A stretch of DNA of 55,550 bases. Source: Candidatus Methanoperedens nitratireducens. GTDB taxonomy: Archaea; Halobacteriota; Methanosarcinia; Methanosarcinales; Methanoperedenaceae. Below the pieces are notes generated by a model. It searched no databases, was not told where the DNA came from, and saw only the letters and a program-made list of their open reading frames with translations. Below, piece by piece: positions 8,408 to 17,050 of this stretch (position 1 is its first letter; every line of letters begins with the position of its first letter). The stretch spans positions 1-55,550 of the forward strand of contig NZ_JMIY01000008.1 of NCBI RefSeq assembly GCF_000685155.1, given 5' to 3'. The position numbers and the translations under genes are program-made.

Positions 8408-9054
8408 CTTCCAACCACCTGCCCGCTTACTTTTACTTTAGCTGAGGCAACTGCTATAACCTGGCTTGTAGGGATATCTATTAGTGTAATTGTAACGCTC
8501 GAACCTGGATTTAGTTCCCACTTTTTATTCACACTGTTATTATAGTTTGATGCTTTTCCATCTGCGCCGTATAAAACAATTTTCTCCCCTGCTGTCCAAA
8601 CATCCCCCTGTATTATTTTTGCAAATTCGAGATCCTCATGGCCCAAAAAATAATTGTCTTTTCTTGTTCCAGAGTAGTTTACATAATTGTACCCTTCAAG
8701 ATTATTGTAAGTAATTGTTATACTTCCTGTTGGCGCAGACCCTATCCCTCCGTCCCCTCCGCTCTTTAACGCTTCCTTTCCTGTTCCCCGAATCACAATT
8801 TTAACCTTATCGGGATAGAGATTATCTCCTCCTTTATGTATCAATACAACCTCATTTCCAGTCAGATTAGCGATATTCCCCCTTGCCTCTCTCACCTCAA
8901 TCTTAGCCTGCGGCGCAGGCTGCTGTGGCTGGAGGGCACCGAAGGCAAAAACAGACAGCGCTATAATTGATACCATGACCACAGTCAACCCCAGCAAAAG
9001 GACTACACCGATCACAGACGATACTGCGTCCTCGCGTCCACGGAAGTTCTTCAT
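8404..9054 (-). CDS. Archaeal type IV pilin
   Basis: 216-residue surface pilin. The N-terminus has the class III signal expected for archaeal prepilin peptidase: a short charged leader, then DAVSSVIGVVLLLGLTVVMV, the hallmark of the archaeal pilin N-terminal domain (DUF1628). The hydrophobic helix runs to about residue 37 and a PQQPAPQ linker follows. The rest is beta-rich and exposed. TATAAAAAG sits about 20 bp upstream of the ATG, so the message has little or no leader. The stop codon lies in a repeat shared with the toxin-antitoxin flank. Confidence 0.88.
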   Translation of the reverse strand: MKNFRGREDAVSSVIGVVLLLGLTVVMVSIIALSVFAFGALQPQQPAPQAKIEVREARGNIANLTGNEVVLIHKGGDNLYPDKVKIVIRGTGKEALKSGGDGGIGSAPTGSITITYNNLEGYNYVNYSGTRKDNYFLGHEDLEFAKIIQGDVWTAGEKIVLYGADGKASNYNNSVNKKWELNPGSSVTITLIDIPTSQVIAVASAKVKVSGQVVGS

Positions 9055-9124
9055 GGCTCCGGAGAACTTTTTATAATCCTTAACCTTTACGGTTTTTTCT
9101 GTAATTATCGATACAATGCCGATC

Positions 9125-9397
9125 CTATTTACCTGCTCTTAATCTCTTAACTTCCTCTTTTCCTTTTATTTTCAGGACAAAACTTCCATGGCACGGTTTA
9201 ACATATGGCATAATAACATAGTCATCATCCACTGCTACAGGGATGGGGGAAATCCCTATCAAATAAGTATTAAAAATCCTGTAGCCCTGGTTCACATAAT
9301 AGATTTCCTTAAAGTTTTTCTTTATAAAATCGGCGCATTCCTTAATAGAGCTGCTCGGGAGCAATATCTTGTAATCCATCTCATCGATGCAGCCCAT
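9125..9397 (-). CDS. Conserved small protein of unknown function
   Basis: 90 residues, soluble, no signal peptide, cysteines only at positions 3, 17 and 69 or so. I do not recognise the family. It starts 11 nt after the stop of the ferredoxin-type protein upstream on the same strand, and both are read as one operon divergent from the Lrp regulator at 10324. The position suggests a role with the iron-sulfur protein, but nothing in the sequence proves it. Confidence 0.6.
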   Translation of the reverse strand: MGCIDEMDYKILLPSSSIKECADFIKKNFKEIYYVNQGYRIFNTYLIGISPIPVAVDDDYVIMPYVKPCHGSFVLKIKGKEEVKRLRAGK

Positions 9398-9408
9398 GAT
9401 CTCATCTA

Positions 9409-10122
9409 TTACTGCTTTTCTCCTCTGATCGTTATTACCGTCTGTCTTATTGGCAAAACCTTGCCAGACCTCTGTACTGCATCCTCTACTATTCTCTGTA
9501 GCCCGAAACAGCAGGGCACTTCCATATTGACAAGTGTTATACTTTTAATATTGTTCCTCTTGATCAGCTCGGTGAGTTTATCTATATAGAACTCCACATC
9601 ATCAAGTTTCGGGCAGCCTATAACCAGCGACTTTCCTGCAAGGAAATCAGAATGGAAATTCGGGTATGCGAATGGGACACAATCAGCGGCTACAAGCAGA
9701 TCAGCATCCTTGAAATATGATGCCTCTGGTGAAACAAGCGTAAACTGCACTGGCCACTGCCTCAATTCAGATCTTTGCCGTGGTGATGTTCCCTGTGATA
9801 TTCCTGCAGCAGTATTTTTTCCGCTTCTGAAATCCATTGCTATGCTGCCCGGACATGCGAGTGGCATACTTTTTTCATGTTTCTTTGGTGCTAAGTTCAT
9901 CTCTACCGCTTCCTCATCAAATTCTAGCGCATCTCTTTCTATTATCGTTATCGCGTCCTGCGGACAGTGTCCAAGGCATGCGCCAAGACCATCGCAGAAC
10001 CTATCATCTATAAGCTTTGCCTTCCCATCTATGATTTTTATTGCTCCTTCAGCACAGTTAGGAATGCACAGACCGCAGCCGTTGCATTTCTCCTCATCTA
10101 TCGATACAATTTTTCTTTTCAT
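9409..10122 (-). CDS. Iron-sulfur protein with two 4Fe-4S clusters
   Basis: 237 residues. The N-terminal third is a two-cluster ferredoxin: CNGCGLCIPNC (residues about 13-23), and CDGLGACLGHCPQD, where the first cysteine pair is spaced CxxxxxC, unusual against the standard CxxC. A linker follows, then a C-terminal domain with conserved cysteines (VAADCVP, IGCPKLDD, EVPCCFG) known from methanogen ATP-binding-like ferredoxin proteins. It is probably a cytoplasmic redox carrier or sensor. It is first in an operon with the 90-residue gene, and divergent from a Cys-rich Lrp-type regulator that likely controls it. Confidence 0.8.
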   Translation of the reverse strand: MKRKIVSIDEEKCNGCGLCIPNCAEGAIKIIDGKAKLIDDRFCDGLGACLGHCPQDAITIIERDALEFDEEAVEMNLAPKKHEKSMPLACPGSIAMDFRSGKNTAAGISQGTSPRQRSELRQWPVQFTLVSPEASYFKDADLLVAADCVPFAYPNFHSDFLAGKSLVIGCPKLDDVEFYIDKLTELIKRNNIKSITLVNMEVPCCFGLQRIVEDAVQRSGKVLPIRQTVITIRGEKQ

Positions 10123-10153
10123 ACTCTTTCACTTTTATATTTAGTGCATAATA

Positions 10154-10260
10154 TATAAATTTAATGGCTGCAAGGCACAATCACATCTTATCTTCTTATC
10201 TATTGATATGTTTGTATGTGCTTTATAATTTATAAATTTAATGGTTGTAAGATATAGTCA
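10154..10260. promoter_or_regulatory. Direct-repeat operator candidate between ferredoxin and Lrp genes
   Basis: A 30-bp element beginning TATAAATTTAATGG occurs at 10154-10183 and again at 10231-10260, 77 bp apart, with 24 of 30 bases the same and all six differences being transitions. Each copy begins with a TATA-like core. The spacing is close to seven helical turns. Lrp-family proteins bind such repeated sites as octamers, so autoregulation by the adjacent gene is likely. Confidence 0.5.
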
Positions 10261-10323
10261 AATTATTAGATTGAATTTTAAGCTATAGATAACTTATTTA
10301 TCTATCTATGAGAATTTAGAGCT

Positions 10324-10902
10324 ATGCGAGAATTTCTTGACCTTGATAAAAGAGACCGTGAGATTTTATCCCTGCTGGAAAAAGACCCTGAGATGTCCCA
10401 GAGCGATATTGCAGAAAAACTTAAGATATCCCAGCCATCTGTCAGTGCCAGGATCCATAAACTCAAACAAAAAGGAGCACTGGCCCATGTTGTGGGTATG
10501 AACCTAAAAAAGGTAAACCTTTACATGGCCAAGGTGGACGTGATAGCAAGCAATACCTCATCCGTGCTTGAGATCTTCAAGGACTGCCCCTATTTCCTGA
10601 ATGGCCTCATTGTCTCAGGAAAACACAACCTGTGCCTCTTCTTCGTGGGTGAGGATATTGCCACACTGGAGGCTATTGTGGATGGGCACCTGAGAAATAA
10701 CCCATCCGTCCAGAGTGCTGAGGTCAGCATTGTGATCACTCCAATGAAGGATTTGATCCTGCCTCTGAAGATGAACTTTGATTTCAGTGATAATCCGCCA
10801 TGCGGGAGTGGGTGCAACTGCAAGGAATGCACACACCATGTATCTAACAGGTGCCTGGGATGTCCTGTGACCAACAGCTACAGCGGGAAGATATGGAGAT
10901 AA
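10324..10902 (+). CDS. Lrp/AsnC-type regulator with a C-terminal cysteine cluster
   Basis: 192 residues. Residues about 8-60 are a winged HTH of the Lrp type (KRDREILSLLEKDPEMSQSD, then ISQPSVSARIHKL). About 65-150 is a ferredoxin-like RAM-type domain. The tail, about residues 158-185, has seven cysteines in CGSGCNCKEC and NRCLGCP, not part of a standard Lrp protein, and probably a metal or Fe-S site. It faces the ferredoxin operon across a 201-bp gap with two repeated sites. Redox or metal control of that operon is the natural inference. Confidence 0.82.
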   Translation: MREFLDLDKRDREILSLLEKDPEMSQSDIAEKLKISQPSVSARIHKLKQKGALAHVVGMNLKKVNLYMAKVDVIASNTSSVLEIFKDCPYFLNGLIVSGKHNLCLFFVGEDIATLEAIVDGHLRNNPSVQSAEVSIVITPMKDLILPLKMNFDFSDNPPCGSGCNCKECTHHVSNRCLGCPVTNSYSGKIWR

Positions 10903-10961
10903 GTATCTTCTTAGTTTACAAAATAGGAAAAATAAAAAGTAAAGGAAACGAGTGATAAATT

Positions 10962-11138
10962 ATGGTAAAATCAAAAGTGCTCACAGCAGTGCTACATAAG
11001 GAAGAGGATATGTATGTAGCAGAGTGCCCTGAAGTAGGTGCTTTCAATCAGGGAAAGACAATAGAGGAGGCTGTAAATAACCTCAAGGAAGCAACTGAAT
11101 TGTATCTAGAAGAGTTCCCGCTGGAGAGAGAGGTATAA
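10962..11138 (+). CDS. HicB-like antitoxin, orphan
   Basis: 58 residues starting MVKSKVLTAVLHKEEDMYVA, followed by ECPEVGAFNQGKTIEEAVNN and LKEATELYLEE: the partial RNase-H-like fold of HicB antitoxins. It lacks the DNA-binding tail of longer HicB proteins. No HicA toxin frame exists on either side: Lrp is upstream and the IS200-type element begins about 50 bp downstream, so the partner may have been lost or replaced. GGAAACGAGTGA precedes the ATG. Confidence 0.75.
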   Translation: MVKSKVLTAVLHKEEDMYVAECPEVGAFNQGKTIEEAVNNLKEATELYLEEFPLEREV

Positions 11139-11188
11139 AATCCATTCCCTTTTTTTAGCGCCACAATTGTTACATTGGGTACCCTTTC

Positions 11189-12240
11189 CGTTGGATTCAG
11201 TTATCCAGGAACGTGTAGGATATTGTAGGATATTAATCCAACGTCAAGGAGGACATTATGAGATCTCCCTCGGTCGTACAGGAGAGCATTCTAAACCATC
11301 CCTGCCATGACCACCCCATCGCTCATATTCTGCTCAAGTTTCCGCCGTGACCGGGGGCGTCACATCACGATAAGGCCACTTCTGGTTCACCTGCTGTTCA
11401 GGGCTGTGGTTTACGATACTGGAACCCAGCACAGTCTCTCATGATACTGCATTTTCCTTATCTTCATGCGGGAGCAGCTCCGCATGGTGGGATTTTCACC
11501 CCGGCGGACATGGTGCCGTTACTTTTTTATGTCCTGTTGTTTGTTCTTTCTCTCCTATGTTTCGAGGCACGCCGTCACAAACCCCGTACTTAAGGACGAG
11601 GCCTGTATATAGCGTTCTTTGCATGATGTACATCCTGAGTTTCAATATATTTGCTTACAACCTCCCAACCATTCCCGACACTTCCATGGAAACAGCTCGG
11701 CGCCCATAGATGGTCTCCGCACCATTCCTTCAAGTGAGGAAATTCATCTCTAAGTCGCTTGCTCGAAACTCCTTTTAATTTCTTCGCGATATAGCTGAGA
11801 GAATACTTCGGCGGATACCTGAAGAAAATGTGAACGTGGTCAGGATTCACCGCTATCTCTATAATCTCAATACCCATTTCTACACAAGTTTTGCAGATGA
11901 TGCCCTCGGCGATCATTGCGACATCGTCCACCAGTATCTTTCCTCTGTATTTGGTAGCGAACACCATGTGGTCGGATAGTAATGATACTGTATGTCTATC
12001 ATGGCGGAGTTCCATCTTTCTATCGCTCATCTATTAATCCATCGTTTGAAGGGGTAATAGCCATTTGGTAAGAGCGAAGCGAAAGTATTCAAATCTTCAA
12101 TATTCGGCGCAGGGCTTCAACGTGGGGCGACTATAAAGGTGCGCTGCAAGCCTTACCCACATGGCTTACCATTTCCTGCGAAGTCACCTGCACCAGTTAA
12201 TATTACGTTTATGTGTCACTTCAATTTCAGCTAATATAAA
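11189..12240 (-). mobile_element. IS200/IS605-type element (ends approximate)
   Basis: The element contains the transposase at 11590-12030. On its downstream side (11139-11589) no intact second gene is present, only short protein-like stretches on the minus strand: GEKEQTTGHKKVTAP at about 11515-11560 and a 34-codon segment at 11334-11438 containing VNHSPEQQVN. A 9-bp inverted pair CGTTGGATT / AATCCAACG at 11189-11243 encloses a tandem GTAGGATATT, and could be the right-end hairpin. The left end must lie in 12031-12240, which has further small hairpins. A lost TnpB or an end-associated guide RNA are both possible. Confidence 0.5.
11590..12030 (-). CDS. tnpA: IS200-type Y1 transposase TnpA
   Basis: 146-residue single-strand DNA transposase. 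The HUH metal motif is seen as NPDHVHIFF, and the catalytic tyrosine as VVSKYIETQ near residue 128; WCGDHLWAPSCF is another family landmark. Length is normal. It cuts and joins single-stranded ends with palindromic structure, without target duplication. All key residues are intact, so it may be active. It sits next to a diverged copy of the structured repeat (12241-12315), which could be its end or a substrate. Confidence 0.92.
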   Translation of the reverse strand: MSDRKMELRHDRHTVSLLSDHMVFATKYRGKILVDDVAMIAEGIICKTCVEMGIEIIEIAVNPDHVHIFFRYPPKYSLSYIAKKLKGVSSKRLRDEFPHLKEWCGDHLWAPSCFHGSVGNGWEVVSKYIETQDVHHAKNAIYRPRP

Positions 12241-12315
12241 CACCGAACTGGTACGAACTCGATACGAACTCGGGCTTATGAGTTCGTTTAAGTTAGTTTT
12301 GAGTTCGTTGTTAAT
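12241..12315 (+). repeat. Diverged copy C of the CGAACT structured repeat
   Basis: Three spaced CGAACT units followed by AGTTCGTT, then AGTTAGTT and GAGTTCGTTGTTAAT, the same order as in the 159-bp repeats at 4138 and 22010. The inner stem ACGAACTC / GAGTTCGT is perfect with an 8-base loop. Loop and flanks differ from the other copies. It lies between the IS200-type element and folD. Confidence 0.65.
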
Positions 12316-12370
12316 CGTCTTTTTCATTGTTATATATGAACCACAGTTCATAGCCGACTTTGCGGTGGCT

Positions 12371-13240
12371 TCACCGCTGCATCCTCGCAGCCATAAGCGT
12401 GTGCTCCATAAGGATCGCTATCGTCATAGGCCCCACGCCTCCTGGTACAGGTGATATCAATCCCACCCTGGGCAAAACATCATCGAAATCCACATCCCCG
12501 TAGACCTTATTATCCTGCCATGTTATACCCACATCGAATACGATCGCGCCTTCTTTTACCATATCTGCTTTAATCAGCCCGCGCACGCCTGTTGCCACTA
12601 TGAGGATATCAGCTTCTACTGTGTGGCTCTTTAGATCCTTTGTATAAACATGGCATACCTTTACGGTTGCATTGCGGTTTAAGAGCATAATGGCTGCTGG
12701 CTTTCCTACCACATTGCTGTGTCCCACGACCACCACTTCCATGCCATGCGGATCGATCTTGGATTCCTCAAGGGCACGGATAATGCCTTTGGGCGTGCAC
12801 GGCACAAACCCCTCGCGTCCGATAAGCATCTTACCCATGTTAAGCGGATTGAAACCATCCACATCCTTCTTGGGTGATATTTGCATCATTACCTCGCGCT
12901 CATCAATATGTCCTGGCAGGGGTAACTGCACCAGTATCCCGTGTATCTCAGGCCGTTTGTTCATGGTAGCGATGAGCCCTATTATCTCCTCCTGTGTTGT
13001 CTCCTGCGGAAGCTTGTGGTCTTCAGATATTATACCCACACGTTTACATGCCCAGTGCTTGAGCTTGACATACAGTTTCGAAGGAGGATGTTCCCCCACA
13101 AGTATAGTGGCAAGAGCGGGTCTTATGCCGTGTTCAGAAATGAATTCTTCAACTCCTCTCTTTACATCAGCCTCGATACCCTGAGCTATTTTCTTTCCAT
13201 CAATAATGCGTGGGTCTGTGACCTCTGGAAGCTCCTGCAT
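12371..13240 (-). CDS. folD: Methylene-tetrahydrofolate dehydrogenase / cyclohydrolase
   Basis: Bifunctional cytoplasmic enzyme interconverting methylene-, methenyl- and formyl-tetrahydrofolate. 289 residues with the catalytic Tyr-Lys region SKLYVKLKHWACK, the QLPLPGHI motif, VVGHSNVVGKP for nucleotide binding and PVPGGVGPMT near the end. Length is normal. It is last in a tight purN-glyA-folD operon, 9 nt after glyA. Most methane-cycle archaea use tetrahydromethanopterin; some Methanosarcinales also have this folate set, generally viewed as acquired from bacteria. Confidence 0.95.
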   Translation of the reverse strand: MQELPEVTDPRIIDGKKIAQGIEADVKRGVEEFISEHGIRPALATILVGEHPPSKLYVKLKHWACKRVGIISEDHKLPQETTQEEIIGLIATMNKRPEIHGILVQLPLPGHIDEREVMMQISPKKDVDGFNPLNMGKMLIGREGFVPCTPKGIIRALEESKIDPHGMEVVVVGHSNVVGKPAAIMLLNRNATVKVCHVYTKDLKSHTVEADILIVATGVRGLIKADMVKEGAIVFDVGITWQDNKVYGDVDFDDVLPRVGLISPVPGGVGPMTIAILMEHTLMAARMQR

Positions 13241-13249
13241 AGCATAACC

Positions 13250-14485
13250 TCACTCATACGGGATCGGAAAACGCCTGCACAGCTCAAGAATAGTTCTCTC
13301 TACTTCTTTTATTTTATCTGTATTTTTCATGTTGCGGAGGATCTCATCGATTGCCCAAGCAATAATCTCCATCTCCCTCTCCTTCATCCCCCGTGTTGTG
13401 GCCGCCGGCGTTCCTATACGGATACCGCTTGTGATAAAAGGGCTTTTTGTTTCAAAAGGTATGGTGTTCTTATTCAGAATGATGCCGGCCTCGCCCAGTT
13501 TTGCTTCAGCATCCCTGCCCGTTATATCAAGAGGGGTAAGATCAACGAGCATCAGGTGATTATCCGTGCCGCCTGATACAAGCTCATAGCCGCTTGATAT
13601 GAGTTCTGATGCAAGCTTCCTGGCATTTACTACAATTTGCTTCTGGTAATCCCTGAAATGTTCTCCCATCGCTTCTTTGAACGCAACCGCTTTTGCAGCT
13701 ATGACATGCATGAGAGGGCCGCCCTGTATTCCCGGGAAGACCATCTTATCGATCTCCCTGGCATACTCTGATCTGCACATTATCATGCCACCGCGCGGCC
13801 CTCTTAATGTCTTGTGCGTGGTCGAAGTAACAAAATCAGCATAAGGTACGGGGTCATTGTGTATGCCGGCTGCCACAAGCCCTGCAATGTGTGCTATATC
13901 AGCCAGCAGATACGCATCAACCTCATCGGCGATTTCCCGAAAGCGCGCGAAATCAAGCTCGCGCGGGTATGCACTTGCTCCAGATACGATGAGTTTCGGT
14001 CTGTGCTTCCTGGCAAGCTCCATCAGGGCATCATAATCTATCGTTTTTGTCTCTCTATCCACTCCGTAGGGAACTATATTGAACAGCTTTCCTGAGAAGT
14101 TCACAGGACTGCCATGAGAGAGATGCCCCCCGTGTGATAGATCCATGCTCATGATCGTGTCACCGCATTTCAATACCGCAAGATATACAGCCATGTTTGC
14201 CTGCGAGCCTGAATGCGGCTGCACATTAACGTGCTCCGCCCCGAACAGTTTCTTTGCCCTATCTATCGCCAGGTTCTCGGCAACATCAACAAACTCGCAT
14301 CCGCCGTAGTATCTCTTTCCCGGATAACCCTCAGCGTATTTATTTGTCATTACCGAGCCCTGTGCCTGGAGCACTGCTCGGCTTGCATAGTTCTCAGATG
14401 CTATCAGGTCCAGTTTATTTCTCTGTCTCTCTATCTCCTGTTCCAATATCTGGTAGATTTCCGGGTCGATGTTTTTTAGCGGCAT
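13250..14485 (-). CDS. glyA: Serine hydroxymethyltransferase
   Basis: PLP enzyme that converts serine to glycine and loads the one-carbon unit on a pterin. 411 residues, with the PLP lysine in [23 protein letters not shown] near the start and GSQANMAVY. It is the bacterial length and pattern. Its place between purN and folD argues for tetrahydrofolate rather than tetrahydromethanopterin as carrier. Spacing is 11 nt to purN and 9 nt to folD. Confidence 0.95.
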   Translation of the reverse strand: MPLKNIDPEIYQILEQEIERQRNKLDLIASENYASRAVLQAQGSVMTNKYAEGYPGKRYYGGCEFVDVAENLAIDRAKKLFGAEHVNVQPHSGSQANMAVYLAVLKCGDTIMSMDLSHGGHLSHGSPVNFSGKLFNIVPYGVDRETKTIDYDALMELARKHRPKLIVSGASAYPRELDFARFREIADEVDAYLLADIAHIAGLVAAGIHNDPVPYADFVTSTTHKTLRGPRGGMIMCRSEYAREIDKMVFPGIQGGPLMHVIAAKAVAFKEAMGEHFRDYQKQIVVNARKLASELISSGYELVSGGTDNHLMLVDLTPLDITGRDAEAKLGEAGIILNKNTIPFETKSPFITSGIRIGTPAATTRGMKEREMEIIAWAIDEILRNMKNTDKIKEVERTILELCRRFPIPYE

Positions 14486-14496
14486 AATAATTCCTT

Positions 14497-15102
14497 TTAC
14501 TCTATGATTCTCACTTTTCGTCCTTCTATACGTAATCTATTTTCGACAAACAATTTCACAGCTTCGGGATAAATCTTGTGCTCCTGTTCAAGTATCCTGT
14601 CTGCAAGGGTCTCGGGTGTATCGTCCTCTTTAATTTCCACGCATCTTTGCAGGATGATCGGCCCTCTATCAAGCGTTTCGTCCACAAAATGAACCGTGCA
14701 TCCTGCTACTTTTACACCATAGTCAAACGCCTGCTTCTGCGCATGAAGCCCGGTAAAGGCAGGGAGCAGTGATGGATGAATATTAAGTATCCTATTTTTA
14801 TATGCAGAAAGCAGTACATCTCCGACTATCCTCATATACCCTGCAAGAAGTATAAGCTCAACACCATGGTTTTTTAAGAGCCGGATGATCTCCTTCTCGT
14901 ATAGTTCCTTTGATGTGAATCTTTTCGGATCTATAAAAACAGCTTCTATTTCATGCCTTCTTGCACGTTCAAGTGCGTAGGCATTTTCCACATCGCTGAT
15001 TACAACCGCAATCTGCGCTTTGAGATAATCGGCCTCAATGCTATCTATGATCGCCTGAAGGTTTGAACCTCTTCCTGAAACAAGCACTGCTATATTCGGC
15101 AC
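14497..15102 (-). CDS. purN: Phosphoribosylglycinamide formyltransferase
   Basis: 201-residue enzyme transferring formyl from 10-formyl-tetrahydrofolate to GAR in purine synthesis. Catalytic Asn and His are in [10 protein letters not shown], the Asp in [13 protein letters not shown], and [11 protein letters not shown] binds phosphate. [11 protein letters not shown] is another family mark. It is the first gene of the folate operon and the consumer of the formyl groups made by glyA and folD. Confidence 0.95.
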   Translation of the reverse strand: MPNIAVLVSGRGSNLQAIIDSIEADYLKAQIAVVISDVENAYALERARRHEIEAVFIDPKRFTSKELYEKEIIRLLKNHGVELILLAGYMRIVGDVLLSAYKNRILNIHPSLLPAFTGLHAQKQAFDYGVKVAGCTVHFVDETLDRGPIILQRCVEIKEDDTPETLADRILEQEHKIYPEAVKLFVENRLRIEGRKVRIIE

Positions 15103-15143
15103 AAGAGGCCTTAATGCCCTCAGGAATATAATATATTTTGGTT

Positions 15144-15308
15144 TTACCTGTTCTTATAAAACTCAGCTAACAGATCGTCTGTGCTTTTGATCTGCGCTTT
15201 TGCTAATCCCACCGGACAGTTTGATCTGTGTCTATCACCGCAGTTTAAGCATGCAGTCTGAATAGCACGTGAAAAATCTATTCTATATAATGGGATCTGT
15301 TCGTTCAA
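15144..15308 (-). CDS. 54-residue Cys-rich small protein
   Basis: A frame opening at TTG 15308 has an excellent ribosome-binding site (GAGGTGA, 6 nt upstream). It encodes 54 residues with CLNCGDRHRSNCP in the middle, a probable zinc or Fe-S knuckle. No ATG or GTG alternative gives the same frame. It lies between purN and a divergent zinc-ribbon gene. I do not recognise the family. Confidence 0.55.
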   Translation of the reverse strand: MNEQIPLYRIDFSRAIQTACLNCGDRHRSNCPVGLAKAQIKSTDDLLAEFYKNR

Positions 15309-15434
15309 ATAATTCACCTCTTTTTCATGTTATAACATAGAGATGAATAAAGGTTTCGTTGTGTGGGGTTTTGGAATTACCGTAATAAAACAATAAGCTT
15401 TAATACATGTCTTGGATATTTAATAAATAAGAGT

Positions 15435-15743
15435 ATGCCTTCTGAACCAAACAGTGATGAATATAAATTATCTGCCATAAACACAAAGAATGAGGTTATA
15501 GATGTTGTAGTCTGTAGGTGTCAGCACTGCAATGAGAATGTCCCCAAGGTCGGGACATGTCCGGACTGCAGCACTACATATGAGCATAAAAAAACAGTTG
15601 AGAATCCTGAGACAGGTTTTATCCATTTTATTTATGAGTGCTCAGGATGCCCGCCAGATAAAAGGAAAGCGCAGAAGATAATCAAAATAAGCGAAAGCAG
15701 TAATAGAGCTTCAACAAGCGATTTAATAAAGAGCTTCTTTTAG
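15435..15743 (+). CDS. Zinc-ribbon protein of unknown function
   Basis: About 102 residues from the ATG at 15435 (an in-frame ATG at 15363 would add 24 residues of non-conserved look). Cysteine knuckles CRCQHCNEN and GTCPDCSTTY, then a third pair YECSGCPPDK, suggest one or two metal sites. The C-terminus is basic and hydrophilic. No family is recognised. It is convergent with the RuBisCO gene, ending 9 nt from its stop. Confidence 0.6.
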   Translation: MPSEPNSDEYKLSAINTKNEVIDVVVCRCQHCNENVPKVGTCPDCSTTYEHKKTVENPETGFIHFIYECSGCPPDKRKAQKIIKISESSNRASTSDLIKSFF

Positions 15744-15752
15744 TCTGAATAA

Positions 15753-17045
15753 TCATTTAGGCCTGAGATAACCCCATTTATCCAGTGCCTGCTGTAGCTC
15801 TTTGTTCTTTTTTGCATATTCTCTTAGGTCGATCCCTTCCATTGATGCCTCTATTGCCTGCATAACAGCCTTTGCGCCTGCACGTGTTCCCTCCGGGTGC
15901 CCGTGTATTCCGCCGCTAACAAGTAGCGTGCAGTCATTTCCAAGGATTCGCATCACAGATGGGACAAGACCGGGATGAAGACCTCCAGATGAAACAGGAA
16001 GCATGGGTTTTATCAATCCCCACTCCTGTGAGAGCATAGTATTAGCTTTTACACTGGAATCCCGCAGCATATTTGCAATCTGAATTACCTCCTCTCTACT
16101 GCCCACCAGTTTTCCAACGGCTGTACCCACATGAATCTCATCAACACCTATCAATCGCATTAGTTTTGCTAAAAAATACATGGATATTCCATGTCTGGGG
16201 TTCCGATCAAAGGCAGCATGCATGGCACGGTGGGCATGTATGGCTATACCCAGATCGCCGCACTCTTTCCTCAGTGTCTGTACTGCCGCAGTACCGCATG
16301 TAACCACATCGATCATGGCAAATCGAAAGCCAGAATCATGAAGTAGTCTGGCCTTGCGTATCATCTCATTTGTTTCACCTGTGATATTCAGAAGTGCATC
16401 CTTCTGTTCTCCTGTTTGCTCTTGCGCTTTATCTCTTAATTTTGCCATTCGCTCTACCCTGTCCTCAAAGCGATTAAAAGAGGTAGAGGTCAGGTTCTCA
16501 TCATCTTTTACAAGATCAAATCCGCCCATCCATGTCTCAAATGCAATTTGCGCATGTTCTTCTGCGCTGAACCCTATTTTTGGTTTTGGTACTGCGCCTG
16601 TAACAGGTCTTTTTTTAATCCTCAGTAGAGATCTTATTCCCTGGATTCCAAAATTCGGCCCTCTGAAATGCTTTATATAATCCTCTGGCAGTGATGCATC
16701 TACCAGCCTTAAGTTTCGCAGCGCCCTCATCCCGAAGATATTGCCTGCAATCCCGCTCAGCAACTGAGGCGCATTTCCAGGTTCCCACAGCTCTATTGGG
16801 TAGGCCACTTTAACGTAGTTGCTGTCCAGTTCAAAGGCACGCGCCTTGATCTTTGATACCCTGTCAGGTAGCTTATTAAGTGTAGTCCAGGTTCCAGCAG
16901 AACTCTCAGAGGCTATTCTTCCAATGGCCTCTGTGGCACTGATTCCCTTTGCCGGCTCAAAATAATACAGGCAAACAAGATCGTCCTTTGCCAGAGTATA
17001 GCTAAAATCTACAAATTCATCATACCAGTCGATCTTATCAGGCAT
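15753..17045 (-). CDS. rbcL: RuBisCO large subunit, archaeal form III
   Basis: 430-residue carboxylase. Archaeal form III enzymes act in the AMP/nucleoside salvage route that turns ribose-bisphosphate and CO2 into 3-phosphoglycerate rather than in a Calvin cycle. Catalytic lysine in AVPKPKIGFS, carbamylation site GGFDLVKDDEN, substrate-binding AIHAHRAMHAAF and loop-6 lysine in GTAVGKLVGS are all present, so it should be active. The HTH gene ends 5 nt upstream, with GAGGTTACT spanning its stop codon as ribosome-binding site, so the two are cotranscribed. Confidence 0.95.
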   Translation of the reverse strand: MPDKIDWYDEFVDFSYTLAKDDLVCLYYFEPAKGISATEAIGRIASESSAGTWTTLNKLPDRVSKIKARAFELDSNYVKVAYPIELWEPGNAPQLLSGIAGNIFGMRALRNLRLVDASLPEDYIKHFRGPNFGIQGIRSLLRIKKRPVTGAVPKPKIGFSAEEHAQIAFETWMGGFDLVKDDENLTSTSFNRFEDRVERMAKLRDKAQEQTGEQKDALLNITGETNEMIRKARLLHDSGFRFAMIDVVTCGTAAVQTLRKECGDLGIAIHAHRAMHAAFDRNPRHGISMYFLAKLMRLIGVDEIHVGTAVGKLVGSREEVIQIANMLRDSSVKANTMLSQEWGLIKPMLPVSSGGLHPGLVPSVMRILGNDCTLLVSGGIHGHPEGTRAGAKAVMQAIEASMEGIDLREYAKKNKELQQALDKWGYLRPK

Positions 17046-17050
17046 ATGTT

